The position numbers and the translations under genes were made by a program. Of a stretch of DNA of 64,000 bases, positions 24,533 through 33,659 are shown one piece after another. The notes under the pieces were generated by a model that ran no database searches, was not told the DNA's origin, and saw only the letters and a list, made by a program, of their open reading frames with translations. The stretch covers positions 2,686,946 to 2,750,945 of the forward strand of contig JAKVOM010000001.1 in assembly GCA_022482815.1 (NCBI GenBank), read 5' to 3'. How positions within the stretch are numbered: position 1 is the stretch's first letter; each line of letters begins with the position of its first letter. This DNA comes from Acidaminococcus sp. (GTDB lineage Bacteria; Bacillota; Negativicutes; Acidaminococcales; Acidaminococcaceae).

Positions 24533-24901
24533 ATGAAAATTCAATCCATTCCTTATGACTTCTCGGTCTGCAAAGTCAGGGATTATTCCGAAGTAAATTT
24601 TGCTTCTACCTATTGCTTCATCGGTAAAACGGACGAAGAAAATTCTTTGGTCTGCCTGACTACCGACGTCCCAAAAAATACAACAGCGCGGGACGACGGC
24701 TGGAAAGCCTTCCGCATTGAGGGCACGCTGGACTTTTCACTCATTGGAATTCTATCCAAAATTTCCACGCTCCTTGCCGAGCACAAAATCGGAATCTTCG
24801 CTATTTCCACCTATAACACCGACTATATCCTGACCAAAGCACAGCAGTACAACAAAGCATTAGCTGTACTACAGGAAAATGGGTATATTACGAGCATATA
24901 G
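24533..24901 (+). CDS. ACT-domain protein
   Basis: The 122 residues begin MKIQSIPYDFSVCKVRDYSE. The ATG follows an AAAGAAAGAACG stretch; a longer upstream reading overlaps the MFS gene and is less likely. The C-terminal half, GTLDFSLIGILSKISTLLAE then HKIGIFAISTYNTDYILTKA, is an ACT domain of the aspartate-kinase/CASTOR type, with an N-terminal companion half. Such small proteins bind amino acids and act as sensors. Its place as last gene of the MarR operon suggests sensing of the molecule handled by the transporter. It is followed by terminator B4. Confidence 0.88.
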   Translation: MKIQSIPYDFSVCKVRDYSEVNFASTYCFIGKTDEENSLVCLTTDVPKNTTARDDGWKAFRIEGTLDFSLIGILSKISTLLAEHKIGIFAISTYNTDYILTKAQQYNKALAVLQENGYITSI

Positions 24902-24917
24902 TTGAATACGAATTTTT

Positions 24918-24980
24918 AAAGGCACCTGCCTCACGCTGGCGTTCGACAAGTCTCGCGCGCATCGTGAGGCAGGTGCCTTT
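24918..24980 (+). terminator. Element B, solo copy 4: terminator between convergent genes
   Basis: The perfect stem AAAGGCACCTGCCTCACG/CGTGAGGCAGGTGCCTTT closes over a 27-base loop CTGGCGTTCGACAAGTCTCG then CGCGCAT that is almost identical to copy 2. It lies between the ACT gene (+) and the HD-domain gene (-), and can work in both directions. No element A follows. Confidence 0.85.
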
Positions 24981-24989
24981 CCTACGTAA

Positions 24990-26216
24990 TTATCCGTAAT
25001 ACCGATTCAAATCTTCCACAACACCCCCATCAATCTTCCCTTCCTCCACCATATCCTTCATGATGGAAATCGTCTTTTGATGGGAGAATCCGTCTTTATA
25101 GGGGCGCTTTTCCGTCAGCGCCTGATAAATATTAATACACCCAAGCAGGCGCTCCTCAAAGGTAAGATCTTTGCCCGTCAGGCCGAGACAGTACCCGCTG
25201 CCGTCGAGTTTTTCGTGATGGAACGAAGCCCAGTCACGAATATCTTCAAATCCAGGGATGCCGTTCAGCATATGATAAGTCCATTTCACGTGGAGCTTCA
25301 TTTCCGCAAATTCGCTGTCCGTCAGTTTTCCGGGCTTTTCCAATACGGCGGTGCGTACAGCCAGCTTGCCGTAATCGTGCAGTGCCGCCGCAAGAGTGAA
25401 ACGCTCGAGCTTATCCTCATCCCAGCCGTAATACTGCGCCATGTCACTGGCTTTGTGCATGATGCCCGCGGAATGGTCCTTCGTAAAGGAAGACTTATTA
25501 TCGACGATATAACAAAAGAACTGCGTGAGCTCCTCAATCTGTTCTTTAGAATACTCCTCTTCATCTTCCGGCAGCATCTCTTTAAGCAGTACATCGGGAC
25601 GTTCTTCCTGAAGGCGCTCGATGTCTTTCCAATGAATCGTCTCATCCATCAGCTCAAGGGCCCGCTCCGAGAATTCATGGTTTGCCCGCGAATGCATGCG
25701 GTCCATCATGGGCCGGAATTCTTCTTTTTTCAGGTGCGGCAGATCGTACCAGACATCCATGCGGTCTACCAGAAAAATAATCTGGGATTTGAAGTTGATT
25801 TCTGGTTCCGTAAGTCCCAACGGCCCGGAGCCATCGGCACATTCGTGATACATGAGCAGGATATCTTTCACGTCGCCATAAAAGGGCAGCTGCCGGATGA
25901 TCCGTTCGCCCAAAAGTGCGTGCACCTGGTCACCGCTGATTTTGCGTCCGTCAGGAAGCATTTCGAAATACTCCCTTCCATCGGCCTTGGCATCCCGCAG
26001 ATTACGCAGATTTTCCACGGCGCCGCAGTCATGAAGCAGCGCGCATTCCACAAAATCCATGAGTTCCGGCTGCGGCAGAAAGAGCGGTTTTGCCATCAGG
26101 CACGACAGATAGGCGACACGTTCCCCGTGCCCGCCGGTGGAACCCGTCAATGCTCGTTCTTCAATATCCAGTGCTTCAATCATCGGCATCAGGAAATACA
26201 ACAAACTCAGTTTCAA
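24990..26216 (-). CDS. Double HD-domain (HD-GYP-like) signalling phosphodiesterase
   Basis: The 408 residues start at TTG with GGGAGG nine bases upstream. There are two tandem HD modules. The first (about 30-190) has GHGERVAYLS, LLHDCGA and YHECADGSGPLG, where the GYP position is degenerate. The second (about 240-390) has KDHSAGIMHKASDMAQYYGW, ALHDYGK, LHVKWTYHML and FHHEKLDGSGYCLGL, i.e. GYC instead of GYP. HD-GYP proteins hydrolyse cyclic di-GMP or related dinucleotides. The second module keeps the metal-binding HD and HHE residues and may be active; the first looks degenerate. No sensory or membrane domain is present. It is convergent with the ACT-domain gene. Confidence 0.85.
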   Translation of the reverse strand: MKLSLLYFLMPMIEALDIEERALTGSTGGHGERVAYLSCLMAKPLFLPQPELMDFVECALLHDCGAVENLRNLRDAKADGREYFEMLPDGRKISGDQVHALLGERIIRQLPFYGDVKDILLMYHECADGSGPLGLTEPEINFKSQIIFLVDRMDVWYDLPHLKKEEFRPMMDRMHSRANHEFSERALELMDETIHWKDIERLQEERPDVLLKEMLPEDEEEYSKEQIEELTQFFCYIVDNKSSFTKDHSAGIMHKASDMAQYYGWDEDKLERFTLAAALHDYGKLAVRTAVLEKPGKLTDSEFAEMKLHVKWTYHMLNGIPGFEDIRDWASFHHEKLDGSGYCLGLTGKDLTFEERLLGCINIYQALTEKRPYKDGFSHQKTISIMKDMVEEGKIDGGVVEDLNRYYG

Positions 26217-26353
26217 TGCAGTCTGCCTCCCTTTCCTGTGAAAAATTTTACTCAGATAACTTCATTATACCCTATTTATCTTTCATTGCCTACGTAAAAG
26301 CATTGAATGACTGACAAAAAGTTTCAGCAAAGGAATGCCGTCCTCTGCTGCTC

Positions 26354-26830
26354 TCACTGCTGACGGCCCGCAAGTTCTTTTTTCACAAAGGCCCTGCATC
26401 CCTCGACGATATCCGCATAAGCCACATCAAAATTCCGCGTATACCACGGATCGGCCACATCGCGCGGATGATCCGTGTAATCAAGAAGCAGCGAGATCTT
26501 GTGCTGGGGGTCGCCTCCGCAGATACGATGCATATCATGAAGATTTTCCCGGTCCATGCCGATGATGAAATCATACCGGTCGTAGTCGTCGCGTGTCAGC
26601 AGTGCGGCCCGTTTGCCTGCCGGATCGATGCCGTGCTGCAGCAGCGTATCCCGAGCCGGAGGATAGATAGGGTTCCCCACACCGTTCCAAATCTCGTCCG
26701 TCGTCGTCGCCGCGGAAGCAATGAAAAATTCCTTTTCCCTTCCCGCCTTTTTCACCATGTCCTTCAGGACAAACTCAGCCACAGGACTGCGGCAGATATT
26801 ACCGTGACAGACGAAGAGAATTTTAGTCAT
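26354..26830 (-). CDS. Low-molecular-weight protein-tyrosine phosphatase
   Basis: The 158 residues have the P-loop FVCHGNICRSPVAEFVLKDM at residues 7-26 (CX5R with catalytic Cys 8 and Arg 14). The general-acid DP is in VADPWYTRNFDVAYADI near residue 130. It is full length for the family. It removes phosphate from phosphotyrosine proteins, often linked to polysaccharide export or arginine/tyrosine phospho-signalling; no matching kinase is nearby. GGAGTT precedes the ATG. It may be read through into the HD-domain gene 137 bases downstream. Confidence 0.93.
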   Translation of the reverse strand: MTKILFVCHGNICRSPVAEFVLKDMVKKAGREKEFFIASAATTTDEIWNGVGNPIYPPARDTLLQHGIDPAGKRAALLTRDDYDRYDFIIGMDRENLHDMHRICGGDPQHKISLLLDYTDHPRDVADPWYTRNFDVAYADIVEGCRAFVKKELAGRQQ

Positions 26831-27185
26831 TGTATGGTAACTCCTTTGATATAGAAATAAGTGGATAGTGATTGGTAGTTAGTACAATCGTGCTGAAATC
26901 CACCTTGGCGGATTCTTGAGACAGGCAGCCGATGACATTTGGTCTCTTGTTTCACTGCAAACCATCTGTCGGTGTGATGTCTCTCACACGTTTTTATTGT
27001 AACAGAAAATACGCACCTTATCAGCAGGAATCGTAAGAGAAAACAAAGTCATTTTCAAACAAAAAAGTCTCCAGGCTTATAAAACGCCTGGAGTCCCTGG
27101 AGGGATTTAGCGATGCTGAAATGGGCATCCACAAAAGCAAACTGTTATATATATAAGGCAATCCGTACCTTGCACACGCAGCGAT
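26831..27185 (-). other. Intergenic region with structured leader and a terminator
   Basis: At 27061-27093 CTCCAGGC/GCCTGGAG followed by U6 on the minus strand is the terminator of the thioredoxin-like gene. Between 26880 and 26995 the minus strand can form several hairpins (for example TGAGAGACA/TGTCTCA and AATCCGCC/GGTGGATT), which would lie in the 5' leader of the phosphatase gene. They match no riboswitch I know. Confidence 0.5.
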
Positions 27186-27515
27186 TCACCCGTTGCGAAA
27201 CTTCATGAGTTTCTCTGTTTTGGAGAGTGCCCGTTCCAAACTGAAGTACCCGCACTCCCGCCGGGTCAGCTGCCCATCGATGTAAGTCAGGAGCGTCGGT
27301 GCGCTCAGTACGCCCATCTGTACGCTTTGCTGCAGGTGCTTTTCCATGGGCACATAGACAACATTAAATTCCGGATGTTTTCGGCTCCACATCTGCAGTT
27401 TAGAGGCGATAGCACGGCAGGGACTGCAGGTCTGCGTTCCAAACTGGATAACGAGGCAGTCGTTATCGGCAATCAGCTGCGGAAGTTTCCATGCTCCGCT
27501 AAGCACAGTGTACAT
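27186..27515 (-). CDS. Thioredoxin-like protein
   Basis: The 109 residues begin MYTVLSGAWKLPQLI; GGGGAGG nine bases upstream selects this ATG over one at 27536. The active site is GTQTCSPCRAIASKLQMW (CSPC instead of CGPC) near residue 30. The cis-proline loop is VLSAPTLLTYIDGQLTRREC near 75. The thioredoxin fold is complete. It likely exchanges dithiols in the cytoplasm, as no signal peptide is present. The TSCPD gene is 76 bases upstream on the same strand; the two may form an operon ended by the hairpin at 27061-27093. Confidence 0.9.
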   Translation of the reverse strand: MYTVLSGAWKLPQLIADNDCLVIQFGTQTCSPCRAIASKLQMWSRKHPEFNVVYVPMEKHLQQSVQMGVLSAPTLLTYIDGQLTRRECGYFSLERALSKTEKLMKFRNG

Positions 27516-27591
27516 GAAAGAGTACCTCCCCTTCATTTCCGGCCCCCGGATGATTATGCCATCACAACGTGAACCTTGGGTTTCAGCGTAT

Positions 27592-27855
27592 TCAGGCAGT
27601 TTTCATCTGCCGAAGTGCCTTTTCTACGCCGCGGGCCAGCTGATCGGCGCAGGAAGTAGGACGGTCGCCGCAGCGATTGCCCTTAAGAAGGTTCACAACT
27701 TTTTCAGCGCGTTCCCCTTCCAATAACTTAGAAATCGCGCTCAGATTGCCTGGGCATCCGCCAAAAAAATGTATGTCATGAATTTTCCCATCTTCCAGGG
27801 AAAAATGAATCAACTGAGAACAGGTACCTTGCGTTTTTACCTCAAACTGCTTCAT
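27592..27855 (-). CDS. TSCPD-domain protein
   Basis: The 87 residues have the family signature RPTSCADQLARGVEKAL near the C-terminus (TSC-DQL) and HDIHFFGGCPGNLSAISKLL in the middle, matching the short TSCPD proteins (TIGR03905 type) related to the C-terminal domain of B12-dependent ribonucleotide reductases. Four conserved cysteines suggest metal or redox chemistry. Function not established. GGAGCGAC precedes the ATG. Confidence 0.85.
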   Translation of the reverse strand: MKQFEVKTQGTCSQLIHFSLEDGKIHDIHFFGGCPGNLSAISKLLEGERAEKVVNLLKGNRCGDRPTSCADQLARGVEKALRQMKTA

Positions 27856-28056
27856 GATTGTCGCTCCTTTTTATCACATTTTGGCAATTTGTATGTATTT
27901 TACTGATATCGTTATTATACTTAGTATTAAAAACTTATCAAGTACGCAGTTTTTACTTGTATGGTATGAAAAAACTGATTGGGAGTGGAAAAGAAAAAAC
28001 GCATTTGGCACGCAGCCTGAGCTCAGCAAACGAATTCTATAAATTGAAAGGGCAGC

Positions 28057-28102
28057 AAAAAAGGAGCTTTGATGCAGAAGAGTCACATCAAAGCTCCTTT
28101 TG
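28057..28102 (-). terminator. Terminator of the 807-residue autotransporter
   Basis: AAGGAGCTTTGATG/CATCAAAGCTCCTTTT around 28061-28102 is a perfect long stem with U6 on the minus strand, 42 bases after the stop codon. The rest of 27856-28056 shows no gene. Confidence 0.88.
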
Positions 28103-28143
28103 AGTCTTATTAAAGTTTAACTATATCCCACAGTTTCGTTTCA

Positions 28144-30567
28144 TCAGAACATCCATCTGAGTCCGGCGTTGAACTGCCATTTGGTCGTAATATCTCCGCC
28201 GAAGGATTTTTCCACGTCGCCGTAGAGGGCAGCGTTCTTACCGAGGGTGACTTTTCCGCCGATACCGACTTTATACCAGGTATCGCGGGCTGCGACCGTG
28301 CCGTTGAAGGTAGTAGAATCAGCACCAAGGAGGCTGACTTCTTTGTCGTCGCCGAATTCATGGAAGACGTTGAATTTAAGGTAGAACTGGTTGGGTTCCT
28401 TTTCATAAGGATTGCGGAAAAGCCGCCCTAGACGGAATCCCAGTCTTCCAATCAAGCTGTTCATACTTTCCTGATGAACTTTTACGCCGTTCGTGATTGT
28501 ATAGTCTGCGTCGCCGATGTCGCCGTAGACGAGCTGGGTCTGCGGTTCGAAGAACCATTCGTTGCCGAGGTTGAACTTCTTCCCGTATTCGACGCTGGCC
28601 GCCCAGGCTTTGGTGCTGTAATCGGCACTGGCGGACTCGTTATCCGCAAAGATCGTATATTTATTCTTGTAGTGATTGTACTGGAGGACGTAGTCCATGT
28701 ACTCGCCGCCGTTACCGGCCCAGCCGGCATAGAGGGAACCGCCGTACATGTGCAGGTCGCCGGTGCCGTCGTCGTAAGAAGCATCACCGACTGTCGTCTG
28801 GTAAGCACCGCCTACGTACCAGTTACCGCGCTTTGCCGGAATGCGCCGGTCATAACCAATTTGGTAGAAATCCCAGTCGTAATCATAATGTCCGAACTGA
28901 TGGGATTCCATCTCGCCGGTCTTCCAGCGGACCCAGACGCCGTCATTCGCGCCGGAGTAGTCCCGCAGTTCACCCATGCGCTGGTTCAGCGTATCGATGG
29001 AGCGGTGGGAAATGTAGTCCCCGTACAGAAGAGCCGTGGCAGATCTGGCCGTGTCCGTCGTTTCCGTCGTCTCTTTATCGACGCCTACAATATACCAGTC
29101 ATCATCGGCCAGTGTCCCGAATTTTGTCGACACGATGTTCTTTTCCAGGATAGGCGTGTAGTCGTACAGTGTACCTTCCACCAGCGTAGACGTGCTGGAG
29201 AGTCCTACCAGATTCAAGTGGCTTGTCACATCACCGATTCTCACCGGATTGCTAGCAGTGATGCCTTCCAGTTTGCTGCCGTCAATCGGCTGAACATACA
29301 GTGTTCCCGAGCCAGTCGGCACGACCACAAAGTCGGACCCGTTGCGATAGGTGCTGTCCACGGTGCTGCCATTAGCATCCATGCGCAGGATACCGCCGTC
29401 GGAGTTCAGTTTGCCGATATATAAGTGATCCACCGTATCGGCCGCATTGGTATGCTTGTTAAGACCGTGCATATTAATGATACCGCCTTCTTCCAGGTTG
29501 ACCATCCCGATATAGGAAGCCTTGACGGATTCATCGCCAAAGGCCGGGTCATCGGTCTGCATAATATCAGGTACCCATTGGGCACCGTCGGCAAGGCGGA
29601 GCATGAGGAAGCTGTTTTCACGCGGCTTATACCAGCCGGTACTTTCATCCCGTACGATACCCCCGACTTCCGCGCCGTACCAGACGGAGTCGCTGCCGCT
29701 CATGGCGAGCCGCACCATACCCTTTTTCACATCGATATTCCCGAAGATTTGAATCTTGGCATTGGGATCGACGATATTCCCTTCCTGGTCAGCCGTAGCG
29801 TTGATATTGACGACGCCGCCGTACTTGCCGCTCACAGCATCGTTCTTGCTGACGCCGATGGCATATTCCCCATCATAAGCGTCTCTGACCGATGTCAGGT
29901 TCGTATTGATAAAGACATCACCCGTCAGGTTCAGGACAGATTCTGCGCCCTGAGAGGTGCCTTCCACGAGGGCGTATACCCCGTTATGGGCCGCCTGGGT
30001 GGCATCTTTAAAATCTACGGTACTATCCAGGTAAAGATTATTAATGGTCACATTGGCACTGGTCGAACCGCTGTTGGCAACGCGGATATTGGTAACTTCC
30101 AAAAGTCTGCCGTCGAAAGCGTTTTCGACATCGGTATTGATGGTGACGTTGTCCATATTGATATTGCCGCCGTAAATCTGTATGACGCGCAATTTTTCGT
30201 TAGCCCGGCCGGTACTCTCGATGGAGACATTGTTAATGGTCCTGTCTCCGCCAGTGTGAAGCAGGGTGGAATGATATTTCCAGTGCAGCTCATCGGGATT
30301 CGTCCAGCTGCTGGGAAGCGTATCGTCCGCACCCAGTTTCGCTGCGACATTATAGGAAGAATACGTCGGCATATCCGCTGCTGACTCTGTATCGATTGAA
30401 ATACCTTGATGCGCATTCACCAGTTCATCGCCGCTGTTATAAGAAAAATCGGGATTCGTGGCATTCATACTGGTACTTTCTGCGGCGAAAACGTTATGTG
30501 CCGGGTAAAAAGTACCTGCACTTATAAACGCCAACGTCGTCAACAAAAATAATCGTCTGCTCTCCAT
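28144..30567 (-). CDS. Autotransporter with pertactin-like passenger
   Basis: The 807 residues start with signal peptide MESRRLFLLTTLAFISAGTF... to NVFAAES. The passenger of about 480 residues is rich in beta-helix strand patterns (TINNVSIESTGRANEKLRVI, INMDNVTINTDVENAFDGRL). An autotransporter barrel starts near residue 520 (MGELRDYSGANDGVWVRWKT) and ends NAGLRWMF with terminal Phe. It belongs to the pertactin/AIDA type (NLTGDVFINT and similar motifs) and is not close to the tandem array members. GGGAGG precedes the ATG. It has its own promoter (30668-30696) and terminator. Role inferred: surface protein. Confidence 0.92.
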   Translation of the reverse strand: MESRRLFLLTTLAFISAGTFYPAHNVFAAESTSMNATNPDFSYNSGDELVNAHQGISIDTESAADMPTYSSYNVAAKLGADDTLPSSWTNPDELHWKYHSTLLHTGGDRTINNVSIESTGRANEKLRVIQIYGGNINMDNVTINTDVENAFDGRLLEVTNIRVANSGSTSANVTINNLYLDSTVDFKDATQAAHNGVYALVEGTSQGAESVLNLTGDVFINTNLTSVRDAYDGEYAIGVSKNDAVSGKYGGVVNINATADQEGNIVDPNAKIQIFGNIDVKKGMVRLAMSGSDSVWYGAEVGGIVRDESTGWYKPRENSFLMLRLADGAQWVPDIMQTDDPAFGDESVKASYIGMVNLEEGGIINMHGLNKHTNAADTVDHLYIGKLNSDGGILRMDANGSTVDSTYRNGSDFVVVPTGSGTLYVQPIDGSKLEGITASNPVRIGDVTSHLNLVGLSSTSTLVEGTLYDYTPILEKNIVSTKFGTLADDDWYIVGVDKETTETTDTARSATALLYGDYISHRSIDTLNQRMGELRDYSGANDGVWVRWKTGEMESHQFGHYDYDWDFYQIGYDRRIPAKRGNWYVGGAYQTTVGDASYDDGTGDLHMYGGSLYAGWAGNGGEYMDYVLQYNHYKNKYTIFADNESASADYSTKAWAASVEYGKKFNLGNEWFFEPQTQLVYGDIGDADYTITNGVKVHQESMNSLIGRLGFRLGRLFRNPYEKEPNQFYLKFNVFHEFGDDKEVSLLGADSTTFNGTVAARDTWYKVGIGGKVTLGKNAALYGDVEKSFGGDITTKWQFNAGLRWMF

Positions 30568-30667
30568 AATCTTCCCTCCCGATTTTTCATTGTTATCTTT
30601 CTATTTTTTGATTTTTTAAAAAATTTAATTGTAACTTAAATGAATTCAGTAAATTGTCTTCATGGCA

Positions 30668-30696
30668 AGTATATCATAACAATTTATTTTTGACAA
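30668..30696 (-). promoter_or_regulatory. Promoter of the 807-residue autotransporter
   Basis: The minus strand has TTGTCA (+ 30691-30696), 17 bases and TATACT (+ 30668-30673), then a 5' leader of about 95 bases. AT-rich TTAATTATTAATTTATAAA immediately upstream resembles the AT blocks before the other autotransporter genes. Confidence 0.75.
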
Positions 30697-30714
30697 CATT
30701 AATTATTAATTTAT

Positions 30715-31340
30715 AAAGTGTTTTTGTTCTTTATCACGAATATTTATTTATTACTAAAATACTCTATTCCCTTTCAAGCCCCCTCTGGCCGTCGGCTGCC
30801 AGATGTAAAATTTATTACACAATTGTTCTTCTTCCTAAATTCTTTTGTGATTCCGGAAGAAAAAACAGACCTGATTTTCTTTTTCTCTGTACCTTATTGT
30901 CATTTTCACAGCGAAGTTTTGAAGACTCAATCCGTCATTGTTAGGACTTAATGAAGAAAAAAGACTGAAAACACTGCTGAATAATATGCAAATGCTGCCG
31001 ATATGATAAGAAAAAGTGCTTTTAGCCTATGGCCTCAGCGGCGAAGAAAAAAGTAATTAGTGACGAACGGTTAGTACACCCGTGCGGGCAGATGCTATTG
31101 AATGCTATTATTTTTTATATCTTGCTAAAATTTACTTAAGAATGAAATGCCGGCATACTACATTCTGTCATCAAGAAAAGTCTAACGCTAAAGTACTGCA
31201 GATAATTTCTTCCGCCAAAATTCACAGTTCCAGTAGTCTTCGTTACCGGTTCTTAGTACCGATTTTCACTCTCGATGAAGCTGGAATAATTTTTACAAAT
31301 TGTTATGTTTTATACGTATCACATGCATTCCTATGTACGG
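30715..31340. other. Gap without recognisable gene
   Basis: A 620-bp AT-rich stretch. Short open frames on the + strand (about 30718-30951 and 31082-31348) lack ribosome sites and resemble nothing known. A fragment of family B (GTGCTTTTAGCCTATGGCCT) is at about 31015-31035. Confidence 0.5.
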
Positions 31341-31344
31341 ATTC

Positions 31345-31373
31345 TTGACACACATTATGACAGTCTATAGGAT
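31345..31373 (+). promoter_or_regulatory. Promoter of the carboxylesterase pseudogene
   Basis: TTGACA (31345-31350), 17 bases, TAGGAT (31368-31373), 45 bases before the ATG at 31419. Confidence 0.65.
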
Positions 31374-31418
31374 GTGAATAAGAAACCAAGGCGTTTGTAC
31401 AACAAGGAAGTGTTTTTT

Positions 31419-33005
31419 ATGAGCCATAGGAATCTAAAGAAATTATTATTGCTGGCGGCAGTGCTTTCCACCGTATCAGCCTCTTCTGCGGGAACTGTCC
31501 AGGCAGCTTTTGGAACCGGGACAACGAACAACATGTCGGTGCTCCACACAGCTGCCGCCTATAATCCTCATTCACAGGACGCCGTAACTGCCTCCGATGC
31601 CAGTATCGTCGACGTGACAGGCGGAAAAATCCGCGGCTCTGTGCACAATGGGATTTATCAGTATTTAGGCGTCCCCTACGCAGAAGCTGCGAAACGGTTT
31701 GTGAAAGCCAGCCCGGTTACCTCGTGGAAAGGGGTAAAAGATGTTACATCGTACGGAGCAATCTCTCCTCAATATCTATTTGGAACAGACCGGCCGATTA
31801 CCGACGTACCCGTTTCCAACAATTGCCAGAACTTAAATATCTGGACGTCCACCCTGGATCCTGAGGCAAAAAAAACCGGTCATGGTCTGGCTCCATGGCG
31901 GCGGATTCGTCAGCGGCAGCGGAAATGAAGGCTGGTACGACGGTGAGAACCTGAGCCGGAAGGGTGACGTAGTCGTCGTAGCCATCAACCACAGGCTGAA
32001 CGTACTGGGGCACTTGGATTTGTCCGCTTACGGAGAAAAATACAAGGATTCCGCCAACGTCGGCAGTATGGACATGGTTGCGGCACTGCGCTGGATTCGT
32101 GCCAACATTTCCCGCTTCGGCGGAGACCCCGACAACGTGACCCTCTTCGGTCAGTCCGGCGGCGGCAGTAAGATATTGGAGGCCTGTTCCAGAAAGCCAT
32201 CGTGCAAAGTGGGACATCGGACACGACAGGAATTCGTTTTACCCCGTCAGCCATCAGCAGAGAAGTGACGGAAGAAACGCTGAAAAATCTGGATCTGAAT
32301 CCGGAACTGTTGGAAGAACTTCAGACAATACCCGTAGAAACGCTATGGAAAGCTACGGAGAAAGCGCTGCAAACCGTAGCTGACCGTCACCGGATTCCCA
32401 GTCCTCTGGGAGATGGGTACAGTCTGATGTTCCAACCCGTATCGGGGACGGATTTTCTGCCCCTGGATCCCGTGCAAGAGCATGGTTTCGCTCCTTCCGG
32501 AAAAGATGTGCCTCTCCTGATTGGGAGCAATCTGAACGAATGGACGACTATCTTCCCCTTCACGGCACATAAAAATATGACGGAGCGGCAAAAAATCCTG
32601 TACGCCAAAGCATATCCACAAGAAGATTTTGACACGGCTGAATTTGTGGACACACGGTTTCGTCCTACGACCAAACTGGCAATGGATCACAAGGCAGAGC
32701 AAAACGGAGCTCCCGTCTACGCCTACATGTTCACTAAGCAAATCGGCAATGCCGGTGTCTACCACACGGCTGAAATTCCCTTCGTATTCAGCAATACGAA
32801 GGAAACCTCTCCCCTTGCAGACACCATGACGGCCCTTTGGAGCAGTTTTGCCCATACAGGCATTCCCAAAGCGAAAGGCGTATCCAAATGGAAGCCCTAC
32901 ACTGTTCAAAACGGATACACGATGATTCTGGACGACCATAGTTATCTGACTCAACATCATGATGATGCATTGATGCAGGCCATGACGAACAGCGAATTGC
33001 GCTGA
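31419..33005 (+). pseudogene. Secreted type-B carboxylesterase, disrupted by two lesions
   Basis: Three frames together give one alpha/beta-hydrolase of the type-B carboxylesterase/lipase family. Part one (31419-~31870) has a signal peptide (KKLLLLAAVLSTVSASSAG) and GIYQYLGVPYAEAAKRF. A frameshift in the run of eight A at 31868-31876 separates it from KPVMVWLHGGGFVSGSG and the nucleophile motif TLFGQSGGGSK (about 31870-32170). A second lesion at about 32170-32185, probably a deletion of some 10 codons' worth with loss of frame, leads to GLFQKAIVQSGTSDTTG and the C-terminal part to 33005. The latter contains the acidic residue region GSNLNEWTTI and the catalytic His in VYHTAEIPFVF. All catalytic residues survive, so decay is recent. 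Function before decay: hydrolysis of esters outside the cytoplasm. Confidence 0.85.
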
Positions 33006-33251
33006 AGCGATAAAATCATTACCAGTTGCAGCTCAAGACGCTGGAGCAAGCTTTTCTATACGCCGGTTTGCTTAAAAAAATGCCTTTGACATCTGACCTG
33101 AATTCAGCAATGTACCTTTACAAATCCCCAGCGAGTGAAAGCCCTTGGTTTTAACCATGGGATGAAACTTGTCCACTAAAAACAAAATGATATTTTGCAT
33201 GCTCGTAGATGGTTAATTGATAATTATCTATCAATATGTTATGCTAACATC

Positions 33252-33653
33252 ATGGAAAATAAATATTTCAGGACAAAAACAACAGTATCTTTCATCAACT
33301 ATCATTTTGTATTCTGTCCCAAATACCGCCGCAAGATATTCTTGATTCCTCATGTCGAGGAGAGATTCAAGGAGCTGACACGGCAGATATGCGAGGAACT
33401 TAAAATTGAAATCCTTGCTATGGAATGCCATATCGACCATGTGTATTTGTTTTTAAGGTGCTGGCCGAAGCAATCCCCTGCCGAAATTATGAGGGAGGTG
33501 AAAGGAGCTTCCTCCCATCGACTTCGAGATGAATTTCCTCAACTGAGTGGCATGTCGTCATTATGGACCAGGAGCTATTTTGTTTCGACGGCCGGCAATG
33601 TCAGCAGCGAAACGATTAAACGCTATGTGGATACTCAAAAAACCAGGGGGTGA
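33252..33653 (+). CDS. tnpA: IS200/IS605 transposase TnpA with altered HUH motif
   Basis: The 133 residues begin MENKYFRTKTTVSFINYHFV. The single-strand transposase (Y1, HUH) fold is recognisable: FCPKYRRKIF, AMECHIDHVYLFLRC, REVKGASSHRLRDEFP, SYFVSTAGNVSSETIKRYVD. The catalytic Tyr in IKRYVDTQ is present. The metal-binding pair normally HxH (DHVH) reads DHVY here, the second His being replaced by Tyr (TAT instead of CAT/CAC, one transition). That should impair metal binding, so the enzyme may be inactive and the element depend on a related TnpA elsewhere. An upstream in-frame extension to 33195 has no ribosome site. Confidence 0.9.
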   Translation: MENKYFRTKTTVSFINYHFVFCPKYRRKIFLIPHVEERFKELTRQICEELKIEILAMECHIDHVYLFLRCWPKQSPAEIMREVKGASSHRLRDEFPQLSGMSSLWTRSYFVSTAGNVSSETIKRYVDTQKTRG

Positions 33654-33659
33654 AAAGCA

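Noticed and set aside
26880-26995. T-box or riboswitch in the leader of the tyrosine phosphatase gene
   Set aside because: Hairpins can be drawn, but no T-box antiterminator sequence or other aptamer consensus is present.
30718-31348. Small + strand frames in the AT-rich gap before the esterase
   Set aside because: Low-complexity hydrophobic translation, no Shine-Dalgarno, no recognisable family.
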